From contig JACVZW010000042.1 of NCBI GenBank assembly GCA_014654775.1, positions 1-48,975 of the forward strand: 48,975 nucleotides of DNA, given 5' to 3'. Both the position numbers and the translations under genes were made by a program. Source of the stretch: Paracoccaceae bacterium (lineage in GTDB: Bacteria; Pseudomonadota; Alphaproteobacteria; Rhodobacterales; Rhodobacteraceae). Numbering within the stretch: position 1 is the first letter of the stretch; every line of letters begins with the position of its first letter. The notes under the pieces were generated by a model that was not told the origin of the DNA, did not search any database, and was given only the letters and a program-made list of their open reading frames with translations. Of the stretch, positions 35,220 through 43,196 are shown one piece after another.

Positions 35220-36419
35220 CTACTGCCCAGGGAACAAGCCCGGCATCCAATCGCTCGCCAGCCTTGCTGGAAAGCTCAGCCGCAAAGGCGTGCGTTGTGT
35301 CTCTGACTTCAGCGCCCCAACCGCCTGCAGTTCCGCCGTGACCTTTCGCGCCTGACGGTCGCTGACGCCGAGGAGGCTGGGCAATGACCCGCGTTCGACC
35401 TCGCCCGACATCAGCGCCTCGCGCATGACGATATCTGCGCCTTTGGCCAGCGTGCCCTTGGCCATCTCGGCTTTGCACCAGGTCATGATCCGCTCGCGCA
35501 GCCGTTGCGGTTGCATCAGGGTTTCCATGAAGCGGACCTGGTCGATGCAGGCTTCAAGGAAGAAAGTCGCGAATTCGGCCAGGCGCTGTTCGGAAAGGTT
35601 GCCCCGGCCGTCGGCACCGCCATGGCGGGGTTCATCAGCGGCCATGAGGCGCTGTTTGTACTCGGCATCCCGGCGGGCGAGGCCTCGCGCGGCGGACCAG
35701 AGGCCATCGGAGCCGACGGTGTCGCGCAGCATGGCATGGGCGACCATGCGCGAGACGCGGCCGTTCAGGTCGACGAAAGGGTGGACCCAGACAAGGCGAT
35801 GGTGTGCGCAGGCGGTGGCGATGATTGCGCCGCTTCGGCCCTGCAGCCCGTACATCTTGCGCATATGCGCCAGAAGCCGCGGCACTGCGCCGGGGCTGGG
35901 GGCGACATGCCTGCCGACCTGGACGAAGTCCGTGCGGAATTCGCCGGGGGCAATCGGGATCTCGGTGCCGTCCGGTTTGCGGACAGTCAGCAGTTCTGGG
36001 GACAGGTTCTGGCAGAAGCGACGGTGGATCTCGCGCAGGCTTTCCGGGGCAAGCGGGTGGTCGGTCAGGCCGCCCGTGTCGATCCAACGCTGCACCTCGA
36101 TATGGGCGACGGCCTCAAGCTGCAGATTCCGTTTCTCGGCATCGGCGCTGAAATCCTTGTTCAGGGCGCGCTCGATGTCGATCGGATGGGTGTTGTGGCC
36201 TTCGATCAGGTTCGAGTAGTAGCAGTTCATCGATCGGACGAGATCGGCCAGCGGCGCGCGGATGCCTTCGGGCAAGGAAGATCGGAGCCCTGAGGACTGG
36301 CTGGCCAGTTCGACGGCAAGGTCGTTCAGCTGAGCCCGGTACTTTGACGCTTCCTCAGGGATCAGCGGTTCGACGATGGTGATCGCTTCGCCCTTGTCTG
36401 CTATGGTGTCGGTCGACAT
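35220..36419 (-). CDS. Fic-domain protein, class II autoinhibited, with C-terminal winged helix
   Basis: 399 residues. The Fic core has the catalytic motif HPFVDLNGRVSR (213-224), matching HPF-x-(D/E)-x-N-G-R-x-x-R. The inhibitory helix motif (S/T)xxxE(G/N) is present as SNLIEG (69-74), placing it in the group inhibited from the N-terminus. The C-terminus (SLLGVSDRQARKVTAELQA) looks like a winged helix. Such proteins usually AMPylate a target hydroxyl, often a bacterial protein such as gyrase. It is convergent with lmuB and sits alone, with its own upstream region at 36420-36598. Its target cannot be inferred. Confidence 0.93.
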   Translation of the reverse strand: MSTDTIADKGEAITIVEPLIPEEASKYRAQLNDLAVELASQSSGLRSSLPEGIRAPLADLVRSMNCYYSNLIEGHNTHPIDIERALNKDFSADAEKRNLQLEAVAHIEVQRWIDTGGLTDHPLAPESLREIHRRFCQNLSPELLTVRKPDGTEIPIAPGEFRTDFVQVGRHVAPSPGAVPRLLAHMRKMYGLQGRSGAIIATACAHHRLVWVHPFVDLNGRVSRMVAHAMLRDTVGSDGLWSAARGLARRDAEYKQRLMAADEPRHGGADGRGNLSEQRLAEFATFFLEACIDQVRFMETLMQPQRLRERIMTWCKAEMAKGTLAKGADIVMREALMSGEVERGSLPSLLGVSDRQARKVTAELQAVGALKSETQRTPLRLSFPARLASDWMPGLFPGQ

Positions 36420-36598
36420 GGCGCCCCTTGATGCTAGGCTTTTGGGCCTTGTACGAGTTCCGGTTTGATTTCCGGGTTCGATGGGTAGCTTACTGCACTT
36501 AACACCAATAAAATAGAGAAGAAATCTGTAGCCTGATCACAGGTAAAGATCGTTATGTTCCGCTGCAAGTTCCGTTTTAGGTTCCGTTTCCCGCTGCC
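36420..36598. other. Intergenic region between the Fic gene and relaxase
   Basis: No gene is visible. It should hold the Fic promoter on the minus strand and the 3' end of the mob operon. AT-rich stretches such as CACCAATAAAATAGAG (around 36503) could contribute a promoter. No intrinsic terminator is apparent. Confidence 0.3.
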
Positions 36599-38149
36599 CT
36601 AAAGTTCATGCCCCCAGTCCCGTTCCCTCAGCGCCGCCTCAGCTGTTCTTCGGCGGCCTTCGCTTGCTTCAAGCTCTCGCTCAGCTGCCTGTCGATCGCC
36701 CCTAAGTTCGCGGCTTCGCTCAGCAAGCCACGCAAGGCCGTCATGGACTCGATCTGCGACCGAATGAGCAGCGAGACGCAGTCGGCCAAGCCATCCATCC
36801 TCAGCCCCATCCTGTTGGTCGAGCGCGCTTCCAAGGCGCGCAAGGCTTGTGCTGAGGTTTCGGAGGCTGTCGCCAACCGTTCGACGTAGCCAAGCAATTC
36901 GCGCTCCAGCGCTGTCAGGGGCGTCTGCATTCATTTCTCCTTTATCTGAATGCACAACACCGATCTCTGATCGCTGATCGCGCATGTCTGAATACTCGCC
37001 CGTTCCGGATCGGTCAGAAGGTAGGTCATCCCGCCCTGGTCGATCCGGTGCAGGCCAAGGCGCGTCAGCTCCGACTTCGACAGCATCGCGCTCCAGAACC
37101 AGCTCAGCACGAGCAGCGCCGTGATCGCGGCGGTCGCGGTCGCCAGTAGGATCACCGGCGCCAAGGTCATCCAGCGCGTGATCCGGTGCTGGAAGCTCTG
37201 TATCGTGCCCGAGGTCGCGTGCAGAAACATGCGGGTATCGGCTTCGATTGTATCGCGCGCGTGCGTCGCAATGGCCGTCAAATCGCTCCTGAAGCTCTGC
37301 AGTTGGGATGCCATCAAGGCGGCGTTCTCGTGCCGCAGGGCTTCCAGATCCGCGTTCAGCCTCTCGCTCAGCCGCGGGGTCGGCTTTCCAATCGTCATGG
37401 AAGATGTCTCCTTTCAGTCGCCAGCGCTCGCCCGTATCGGGGTCCTGTACGGTGAGGTATTCCTTGCCCGCACGCGGGACGGTGAAGCCGACATCGATCA
37501 TCAGGGCGACCATGCTGGCGCGGTCGGAGATGGTGCCGACGGAAATCTCGTCGAGGATCCAGCTCTGGACCTCCTCGCGGGTCTTGGCGCGCTGATGGGT
37601 TTCAAGGACCGGCTGGACCTCCTGCGCGCGGTGGGCGTCCATCGGGTCGGCCCAGCCGTGGGCCTGGTTCATCAGGTCGCGAAGGGAATCGAAGGCGGTC
37701 TGATAGCCGGGCGGGGCGATGTTCAGGCTTTGGCCAGAGGAAAGGTCGAGGCGCGGGGTGCAGAAGTGCAGCTCGACGCGGCCCTCGTGGCTGTGGCGGA
37801 CCCAGAGGATGTCGAACTGCTCGGGGTCGAGGCCCGCGAAGGCGAGCTTTTCGAAGTCGTCCATGACCTCGGCCTGCTGCGCCTCGGTCGGGGCGTCGTC
37901 GGCGGCGAAGCTGATGACACCGGCGCGGTAGGTCCAGGCATGGGGGCTCGCGTCAATCAGCGACTCGGTCCGGTCGGGATTGCCGCGCATGACTTCGGGG
38001 CGCGGGTTGCGGATCGTATGCGTGGCTAGGCCAGCCGCATCGCGGATCAGGTCGCGGTTGGCATCGTAGGCCAGCACCTGATCGGCGATCAGGTAGCCGA
38101 CGGGGCCGGACCCGCGTCCCTGGCCGTTGGGAAAGAATTTGATCAGCAT
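36599..38149 (-). CDS. mobA: Relaxase/mobilization nuclease (MobA/VirD2-like)
   Basis: 516 residues from MLIKFFPNGQGRGSGPV. The histidine triad that binds the catalytic metal is visible as HSHEGRVELHF (H119, H121, H128). The nucleophilic tyrosine is probably among those near the N-terminus (YLIADQVLAYDAN). The enzyme nicks oriT and remains attached to the transferred strand. The last half, after about residue 230, is low-complexity and charged, and its DNA also encodes two other proteins in another frame. The start is the ATG at 38149, 7 bp inside the MobC gene, so translation is coupled. Confidence 0.9.
   Translation of the reverse strand: MLIKFFPNGQGRGSGPVGYLIADQVLAYDANRDLIRDAAGLATHTIRNPRPEVMRGNPDRTESLIDASPHAWTYRAGVISFAADDAPTEAQQAEVMDDFEKLAFAGLDPEQFDILWVRHSHEGRVELHFCTPRLDLSSGQSLNIAPPGYQTAFDSLRDLMNQAHGWADPMDAHRAQEVQPVLETHQRAKTREEVQSWILDEISVGTISDRASMVALMIDVGFTVPRAGKEYLTVQDPDTGERWRLKGDIFHDDWKADPAAEREAERGSGSPAARERRLDGIPTAELQERFDGHCDARARYNRSRYPHVSARDLGHDTELPAPDHALDDLGAGDPTGDRDRRDHGAARAELVLERDAVEVGADAPWPAPDRPGRDDLPSDRSGTGEYSDMRDQRSEIGVVHSDKGEMNADAPDSAGARIAWLRRTVGDSLRNLSTSLARLGSALDQQDGAEDGWLGRLRLAAHSVADRVHDGLAWLAERSRELRGDRQAAERELEASEGRRRTAEAALRERDWGHEL
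36628..36930 (-). CDS. Nested mobilization gene (MbeD/MobD-like), 100 residues
   Basis: Encoded inside the 3' part of the relaxase gene in a different frame. It has a Shine-Dalgarno AAGGAG just ahead of the start, and its ATG follows the stop of the preceding nested gene directly. The protein is helical and amphipathic (LERELLGYVERLATASETSA, then LSESLKQAKAAEEQLRRR), as expected for a short coiled-coil accessory of ColE1-type mobilization. Assignment to the MbeD type is from position and length, not from sequence identity that I can see. Confidence 0.6.
   Translation of the reverse strand: MQTPLTALERELLGYVERLATASETSAQALRALEARSTNRMGLRMDGLADCVSLLIRSQIESMTALRGLLSEAANLGAIDRQLSESLKQAKAAEEQLRRR
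36931..37398 (-). CDS. Nested mobilization gene (MbeB-like) with membrane segment, 155 residues
   Basis: It lies wholly within the relaxase gene in another frame, with GGAGA 7 nt before its ATG. The N-terminal helical part (LSERLNADLEALRHENAAL) leads to one strong transmembrane helix around residues 78-103 (MTLAPVILLATATAAITALL) and a C-terminal soluble tail (TCAISDQRSVLCIQIKEK). ColE1 MbeB, also nested in mbeA, is similarly sized and anchors the relaxosome at the membrane. The stop is immediately followed by the next nested start. Confidence 0.65.
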   Translation of the reverse strand: MTIGKPTPRLSERLNADLEALRHENAALMASQLQSFRSDLTAIATHARDTIEADTRMFLHATSGTIQSFQHRITRWMTLAPVILLATATAAITALLVLSWFWSAMLSKSELTRLGLHRIDQGGMTYLLTDPERASIQTCAISDQRSVLCIQIKEK

Positions 38150-38604
38150 TCGCGGCCCTGGGCGAGGAGCTGGGCAAGCTGGCGTTCCACGGACAGAAGG
38201 CGCCGCGCGACCTCGACCGCGTCGATCGTGGGGGTGAGGCCAGCGGCATGGGCGCGGTTCAGCCAGCGGGCGATCTGGTTGAGGTTGCCGCCGATGCGCC
38301 CGACGGCCAGCACCAGCGCAGGATCCACGCGCGGGGCGGGCTTGCGGCGGCGGGCCTCGGTGCGACCAAGGGCCTCGCGCAGAAGGGTCGCCACCGGGAC
38401 CCTCGCCGCTTCGGCCTTTTGCCGAAGCTCGGCCTTTTCGGCCGCCGTGCAGCGGAACACGAAAGTGTCCGTCAGCGCGGGCTTTTCGCGGGCAGCGCCC
38501 GCGCCGGTGGGGTTCGAAGGGGAGGCTTGCCACCCCTCGCAAGGCCCCGTGTCAGCAGCGGCAGCGTATGACACGGGTCGCCTTGCTCCCTGCTCATCCC
38601 GCAT
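38143..38604 (-). CDS. mobC: MobC-family relaxosome accessory protein
   Basis: 153 residues from ATG 38604, overlapping the stop of the upstream HTH gene by a few bases; an in-frame start at 38640 is the alternative. The C-terminal half has the MobC signature RIGGNLNQIARWLNRA, after a ribbon-helix-helix-like segment (TDTFVFRCTAAEKAEL). MobC assists relaxase nicking at oriT by extending strand separation. The last codons overlap the relaxase start by 7 bp. Confidence 0.88.
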   Translation of the reverse strand: MRDEQGARRPVSYAAAADTGPCEGWQASPSNPTGAGAAREKPALTDTFVFRCTAAEKAELRQKAEAARVPVATLLREALGRTEARRRKPAPRVDPALVLAVGRIGGNLNQIARWLNRAHAAGLTPTIDAVEVARRLLSVERQLAQLLAQGREC

Positions 38605-39364
38605 GACGCTGCTCCATCTGCCCGGCGTCCTTCCCGGCAAGACAGCGCAGCTGTCGCACCTGCTCGCGCCAATCCGGGCTTCCCCTTGGCGCGGGGCTTC
38701 GGGCTGGAACCCAGAACCCGCGATGGGGACCGTTCACAGCCAAGGGCAGACTTCGGTCGAGCGTCGCCAGCCCCTCCTGCGCCAGACGGTCGTTCCAGTC
38801 GCGGGCAAAGCAGATGCCCTGCGGGACGAAGACCAGCGGTGACGGCGGGGCGCTGCAGGCCGGGGCTGTGCCGGATTGCCCCTTCCCGGGCAAATCCGGC
38901 GCGGCAGCGGCCGTTCTTGGTTTAAGTTCCTTTTCTTTGTTCGGGGGGCGTTCCTGTCCCCCTTTTGCGGACAGATATGTCCCCTCGGGCGGACAGGATT
39001 GTCCCCCTTTCACCCGGGAAAGGGGGACGATCTTGTCCCCCTCCCCCCGCCGCTGCGTGGCGCGCCGCAGGGCATCTTCGGTGGGGCGGTAGCGCGAGGC
39101 GTTGCCGCGATTGGTGCCGCGCACCACCGTCAGGTGGCGCGCCATCTCCGGCTTGTTCAACGCGCGCTTCACCGATTTTGCATGCCGACCAAGCGCCGTG
39201 CCGATCGTCTCGAAGGACGGATGGCATTCGCCGGTGTCGTGGTCGGCATGGGTCAGCGCCAGATAGGCGGCCACGCGGAAGGCGTTGTCATCGAGCGACT
39301 GGTCGAGGACGAGGTCGAGAAGATACTGCAGCTTGACCTGGCAGAAGGGCAGAATGTCAGACAT
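38594..39364 (-). CDS. Helix-turn-helix protein at the start of the mob operon
   Basis: 256 residues starting MSDILPFCQVKLQYLLDLVL. The N-terminal half carries a winged-helix (LDDNAFRVAAYLALTHADHD, then HPSFETIGTALGRHAKSVKR) like those of plasmid-type replication or regulatory proteins. The middle is proline-, glycine- and Lys-rich, low complexity. It might be a replication initiator for the excised circle or a repressor of the mob operon; no polymerase or primase motif is seen. It begins beside the oriT candidate. Confidence 0.65.
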   Translation of the reverse strand: MSDILPFCQVKLQYLLDLVLDQSLDDNAFRVAAYLALTHADHDTGECHPSFETIGTALGRHAKSVKRALNKPEMARHLTVVRGTNRGNASRYRPTEDALRRATQRRGEGDKIVPLSRVKGGQSCPPEGTYLSAKGGQERPPNKEKELKPRTAAAAPDLPGKGQSGTAPACSAPPSPLVFVPQGICFARDWNDRLAQEGLATLDRSLPLAVNGPHRGFWVPARSPAPRGSPDWREQVRQLRCLAGKDAGQMEQRHAG

Positions 39365-39380
39365 GCAGGCCCCCGGTGAT

Positions 39381-39420
39381 TGCGCCGGAGTCCGCGCATT
39401 GGTATCCTGTCAGGACTTTG
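39381..39420. other. Candidate oriT
   Basis: GGTATCCTGTCAGG (39401-39414) contains TATCCTG-T, close to the nick-site consensus YATCCTG-Y of IncP/MOBP-type origins. An AGTCC/GGACT inverted repeat (39389-39393, 39413-39417) surrounds it, and it lies immediately upstream of the HTH-mobC-mobA operon, where oriT usually is. Which strand is nicked, and the exact site, are not determined by sequence alone. Confidence 0.5.
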
Positions 39421-39432
39421 ACTTCGAATGCG

Positions 39433-39472
39433 CCGTCGAGGTGGGTGGCCGCCCCCTCGACGGTTTTTCTTT
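39433..39472 (+). terminator. Intrinsic terminator near the oriT region
   Basis: CCGTCGAGG (39433-39441) pairs with CCTCGACGG (39455-39463), followed by TTTTTCTTT (39464-39472). The polarity would stop plus-strand transcription. No plus-strand gene is seen just upstream, so it may insulate the oriT end from read-through or end a small antisense RNA. Confidence 0.7.
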
Positions 39473-39493
39473 GCCCTGGATCGCCCGAAAACC

Positions 39494-39543
39494 GGTTTGA
39501 CAATCGCCCCTTAAGTGCTTGATTTTCCGTAGGGGGTTTGACA
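39494..39543 (+). repeat. Candidate integrase arm sites beside attR
   Basis: GGTTTGACAATC (39494-39505) and GGGTTTGACA (39534-39543) repeat the motif found beside attL (20871-20904) in the same orientation. They are 42-91 bp from the attR core, in a non-coding region, which fits arm-type sites of the integrase. Confidence 0.45.
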
Positions 39544-39584
39544 GGAAAACGCCGCGCAACCGGTTGATTTCCCTCGCCGGTGGA

Positions 39585-39633
39585 CGGATTGAAAATCCGC
39601 GTGTCGCTGGTTCGATTCCGGCTCTGGGCACCA
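39585..39633 (+). repeat. attR, 49-bp copy of the tRNA-Phe 3' half
   Basis: Identical to 20767-20815 from the anticodon stem through CCA. The sequence left of it (GGTGGA) no longer matches the tRNA, so this is not a second tRNA gene but the right boundary of the element. It fixes the insert at 18.8 kb between the att copies. Confidence 0.95.
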
Positions 39634-40151
39634 TTTTGCCTCCCAAAATTCATCTAAGTGATTGAAAACACAAGGAATTCCGGAATTCCTCGCCCTAGTG
39701 GGGCAGTTTTTGTATCACAATTTGTATCACACTCGACACTGAGAAATGGCGATTCTGGGGGCGCGAGGGGCGTGGCTCTCCGAGGCCGAAATTCGGTCGA
39801 TCCGAGAGAGAGTTCGCGGCGATGCGGTGCGTGGTCAGCATGGTCAAGCTTTGGCTCAGGCTCGTTGGCTGCTGCGAGAACTTCGTAGCTGCTGAAAGTC
39901 TGTTCTCCTCGAAGACTTACACGCGCTCCGTTTTCGCTAACCCAAGGGCAAATCGGCTGATCAAGCCCAAACACTTTCATTTTTTTTTGACTGTGCTTCC
40001 CTGGTGCTTCCTTGTGTTTTGGCAACACGAGATTGGTTTCCGAATGATGATTGCCAGGCATCGTCAACTTGGCCAAACTGCCAGACGTGAGTACTCCCAC
40101 GTGCGTATCCTTAGCATGTGGGGGCGCGACAAGTTGACAGCAAGGCGTTGA
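39634..40151. other. Intergenic region right of attR
   Basis: No convincing gene in 518 bp. The visible structure is a direct repeat TTTGTATCACA (39709-39719 and 39721-39731) and a palindrome GGAATTCCGGAATTCC (39674-39689). A run of nine T's occurs at 39980-39988. Direct repeats next to an att core could be arm sites of a second, lost or distant integrase. Short ORFs here have no recognised content. Confidence 0.35.
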
Positions 40152-43100
40152 ATGACCGAGACATTTTTTTCCCGACCCATTCTAAATTCGCCATATGAGT
40201 ATCCTGGTCGCCATTGGGAACTAGACCCCGACGGGCAGCCCACTAACCGGATCGTTGAGAAGCGGCGTCGTTCTGATCTGATCACCCCGGTTCCCAAACC
40301 CAAGAAGCGGAAGAATTCGAAGAAGGACCAAGCTGAGCTGTTCTTGTCGGACAGTGACGGTCTGTCGTCGGCATCGCAGGAGTACAATCCGACTCCCATT
40401 ATCAACGAGATACGCACCTACGTTGACCAATGGCGGGCACTGCCGAACCCGAGTGACTGGGGTGTGACGCCTGAGACCGCGCGGTTGCTGCAGCATTGGC
40501 GTCACCACAAGTTTGAAGGCATCCGCCCCTTCTTCTGTCAGGTCGAAGCTGTTGAGACGGCAATCTGGCTGACCGAGGTTGCGCCTAAACTCGGCCAGCG
40601 CACATCGAAGTTCTGGGAGCATATCAAGGGTGCAAATGCGCAGGCCAACCCGGAGTTGCTGCGGCTTGCGCTGAAGCTGGCGACTGGTGCTGGCAAAACG
40701 ACTGTCATGGCCATGCTCATCGCTTGGCAAACGGTCAACGCCGTTCGTCATCCGAACAGCAAGACGTTTTCGCGTGGCTTCCTGATTGTGGCGCCTGGGA
40801 TCACGATCCGAGATCGGCTCCGCGTCCTGCTGCCGAATGACCCGGAAAGCTACTATCGCAACCGCGAAATCCTTCCGCCCGACATGTTGCCCGACATCGA
40901 CCGGGCCAAGATCGTCATCACCAACTACCATGCCTTCAAGCTTCGGGAGCGATTGAGCCTGGCCAAGGGCACGCGTGAGGCTCTGGCAGGTTGGCGGGGT
41001 GAGGAAATCGCGACCGTGGAGACCGAAGGCCAGATGCTCCAGCGAGTCATGCCCGAACTGATGGGTATGAAGAACATCGTCGTTCTGAACGATGAAGCGC
41101 ACCATTGCTATCGCGAAAAGGTTGCCGATCCAGAGGGTGACACTGTTGACGATCTCTCTGGTGATGAAAAAGCCGAGGCGAAGGAAGCAAGCGAAGCGGC
41201 GCGGATGTGGATTTCAGGCCTGGAGGCCGTGAACCGGAAGTTGGGCGTGTCGCTCGTTTATGATCTGTCGGCGACGCCCTTCTTCCTGCGCGGCTCTGGC
41301 TATATCGAGGGTACGCTTTTCCCTTGGACGATGAGCGACTTCTCCCTCATGGACGCCATCGAGTGCGGCATCGTGAAGCTGCCACGCGTTCCGATTGCGG
41401 ACAACGTGCCCGGTGGCGACACGCCCAAGTTCCGCAATCTATGGGAACACATCGGCAAGAAGCTTCCCAAGAAGGGGCGGGGGGCGAGCAAGCTTGATCC
41501 GCTCAGCCTGCCGAATGAATTGCTGACGGCACTTGAGGCACTCTACGGCCATTACAAGAAGACCTTCGATCTGTGGCAGGCAGAAGGGATCGGTGTGCCC
41601 CCTGTCTTCATCGTGGTCTGCAACAACACGTCCACGTCCGAGTTGGTCTACAAGTACATCTCGGGCTTTGACCGCCAAAACGACGATGGCACAAGTACGC
41701 TGGAGAACGGGCGGCTTGAGCTTTTCCGCAACTTTGACGAGTTCGGCAGCCGCTTGCCCCGTCCCAACACCATCCTGATCGACAGCGCGCAGTTGGAGAG
41801 CGGAGAGGCGCTGGACAAGGACTTCGAAGCCGCCGCAGCGGATGAGATCGAACGCTTCCGGCGTGAGATCGTCGAACGCACAGGGGACGCGCAGGCAGGC
41901 GATAAGATCGAAGCCAGCACCCTGCTGCGGGAGGTGATGAACACCGTCGGCAAGAAGGGCAAGCTGGGGGAGCAGATCCGCTGCGTCGTGTCGGTGTCGA
42001 TGCTGACCGAAGGGTGGGATGCGAACACGGTGACCCACATCCTTGGGGTGCGTGCTTTTGGCACTCAGCTGCTTTGTGAGCAGGTTGTCGGGCGTGGTCT
42101 GCGGCGGCAGTCCTATGAGCTGAACGACGAGGGGCTGTTCAATGTCGAATATGCCGACATCCTCGGCATTCCCTTCGACTTTGCGGCGAAGCCTGTCGTC
42201 TCGCCTCCGGCCAAGCCGCGTGAGACGGTCCGCGTTCATGCCGTGAAGCCGGATCGCGATGCGCTGGAAATTGTTTTTCCGCGTGTCGAAGGGTATCGGG
42301 TGGAACTGCCAGACGAACGGCTGGACGCTAAGTTTGGGCCTGACCATGTTTTGACTCTGACCCCCGAACTCGTCGGCCCTTCGCGCACTGAGAACCGTGG
42401 GATCATCGGTGAAGGCGTCACCCTGACGCTGGATCATCTGGAGGAGATGCGCAGCTCCACACTGATCTACAACCTGACGCAGCACCTGCTTTATGCGAAA
42501 TACCGCGATCCGGGTGACCAGCCGCGCATGCACCTTTTTGGCCAACTGAAACGCATCGTGCGCCAATGGCTGGATGCGGGCTGTCTGGAGTGCAAGGGCG
42601 ACACCTATCCCGGACTTCTGATGTACAAGGAACTGGCCGACATGGCGGCCAACCGCATCAAGGCGGCCATCACGGAAACGCTGCAAGGCGAACGGCCCGT
42701 AAAGGCCATCCTCGATGCCTACAATCCGACGGGCACCACGGCGCATGTCAACTTCACAACGTCGAAGGAAACGCGTTGGCAGACCGACGCGAACAAATCC
42801 CACGTCAACTGGGCGGTCTGCGACAGTGATTGGGAGATCGAGTTCTGCCGCGTGGTCGAGACGAACCCCAAAGTGCGCGCCTATGTGAAGAACCAGAACC
42901 TCGGGCTGGAAGTGCCCTATCTGATGGGCTCCACCGCGCGGAAATACATTCCTGACTTCATTGTGCAGGTCGATGACGGGCGCGAAGACCCGCTCAACCT
43001 GATTGTCGAAATCAAAGGGTATCGCGGCGAAGATGCGAAGGAGAAGGCCAACACGATGCGGGCGTATTGGGTGCCGGGTGTGAACAACCTTGGAAAGTTC

Positions 43101-43196
43101 GGGCGTTGGGAATTTGCTGAGTTCACGGCTGTCTATGAGATGGACAAGCAGTTCCGCGCCTTGATCGACACCTATACCGCGAAGGAGGGCGTGTGA
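40152..43196 (+). CDS. Type III-like restriction subunit (helicase plus nuclease)
   Basis: 1014 residues. A DEAD-type helicase core has Walker A ATGAGKTT (177-184), DEAH in LNDEAHHCY (314-317), motif III in DLSATPFF, and motif VI in EQVVGRGLRRQ. The C-terminus has a PD-(D/E)XK nuclease: IPDFIV (P934-D935) and LIVEIKGYR (E953, K955). This resembles the BPTD_3080-type restriction endonuclease group. It is followed by its methyltransferase, with the stop overlapping the next start. It would cut unmodified DNA. Confidence 0.93.
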   Translation: MTETFFSRPILNSPYEYPGRHWELDPDGQPTNRIVEKRRRSDLITPVPKPKKRKNSKKDQAELFLSDSDGLSSASQEYNPTPIINEIRTYVDQWRALPNPSDWGVTPETARLLQHWRHHKFEGIRPFFCQVEAVETAIWLTEVAPKLGQRTSKFWEHIKGANAQANPELLRLALKLATGAGKTTVMAMLIAWQTVNAVRHPNSKTFSRGFLIVAPGITIRDRLRVLLPNDPESYYRNREILPPDMLPDIDRAKIVITNYHAFKLRERLSLAKGTREALAGWRGEEIATVETEGQMLQRVMPELMGMKNIVVLNDEAHHCYREKVADPEGDTVDDLSGDEKAEAKEASEAARMWISGLEAVNRKLGVSLVYDLSATPFFLRGSGYIEGTLFPWTMSDFSLMDAIECGIVKLPRVPIADNVPGGDTPKFRNLWEHIGKKLPKKGRGASKLDPLSLPNELLTALEALYGHYKKTFDLWQAEGIGVPPVFIVVCNNTSTSELVYKYISGFDRQNDDGTSTLENGRLELFRNFDEFGSRLPRPNTILIDSAQLESGEALDKDFEAAAADEIERFRREIVERTGDAQAGDKIEASTLLREVMNTVGKKGKLGEQIRCVVSVSMLTEGWDANTVTHILGVRAFGTQLLCEQVVGRGLRRQSYELNDEGLFNVEYADILGIPFDFAAKPVVSPPAKPRETVRVHAVKPDRDALEIVFPRVEGYRVELPDERLDAKFGPDHVLTLTPELVGPSRTENRGIIGEGVTLTLDHLEEMRSSTLIYNLTQHLLYAKYRDPGDQPRMHLFGQLKRIVRQWLDAGCLECKGDTYPGLLMYKELADMAANRIKAAITETLQGERPVKAILDAYNPTGTTAHVNFTTSKETRWQTDANKSHVNWAVCDSDWEIEFCRVVETNPKVRAYVKNQNLGLEVPYLMGSTARKYIPDFIVQVDDGREDPLNLIVEIKGYRGEDAKEKANTMRAYWVPGVNNLGKFGRWEFAEFTAVYEMDKQFRALIDTYTAKEGV

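Larger units (their letters stand above)
20767..39633. mobile_element. Integrative mobilizable element in tRNA-Phe, about 18.9 kb
   Basis: The ends are the two 49-bp att copies. The integrase lies just inside attL and reads toward the tRNA. The other end holds a relaxase, MobC, an HTH protein and a candidate oriT, but no VirB/VirD4-like pore, coupling or pilus genes, so it is mobilizable rather than self-conjugative. Cargo: FitAB toxin-antitoxin, hsdMSR type I RM, a SIR2-type Lamassu-like operon and a Fic protein. The same GGTTTGAC motif flanks both att sites. Confidence 0.88.

Noticed and set aside
39585-39633. Second tRNA-Phe gene
   Set aside because: Only the 3' 49 bp match; the acceptor 5' strand and D arm are missing, so it is an att copy.
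39357-39653. Minus-strand ORFs sharing AQSRNRTSDTRIFNP with one at 20395-20850
   Set aside because: The shared string is just the translated reverse of the duplicated tRNA-Phe fragment.
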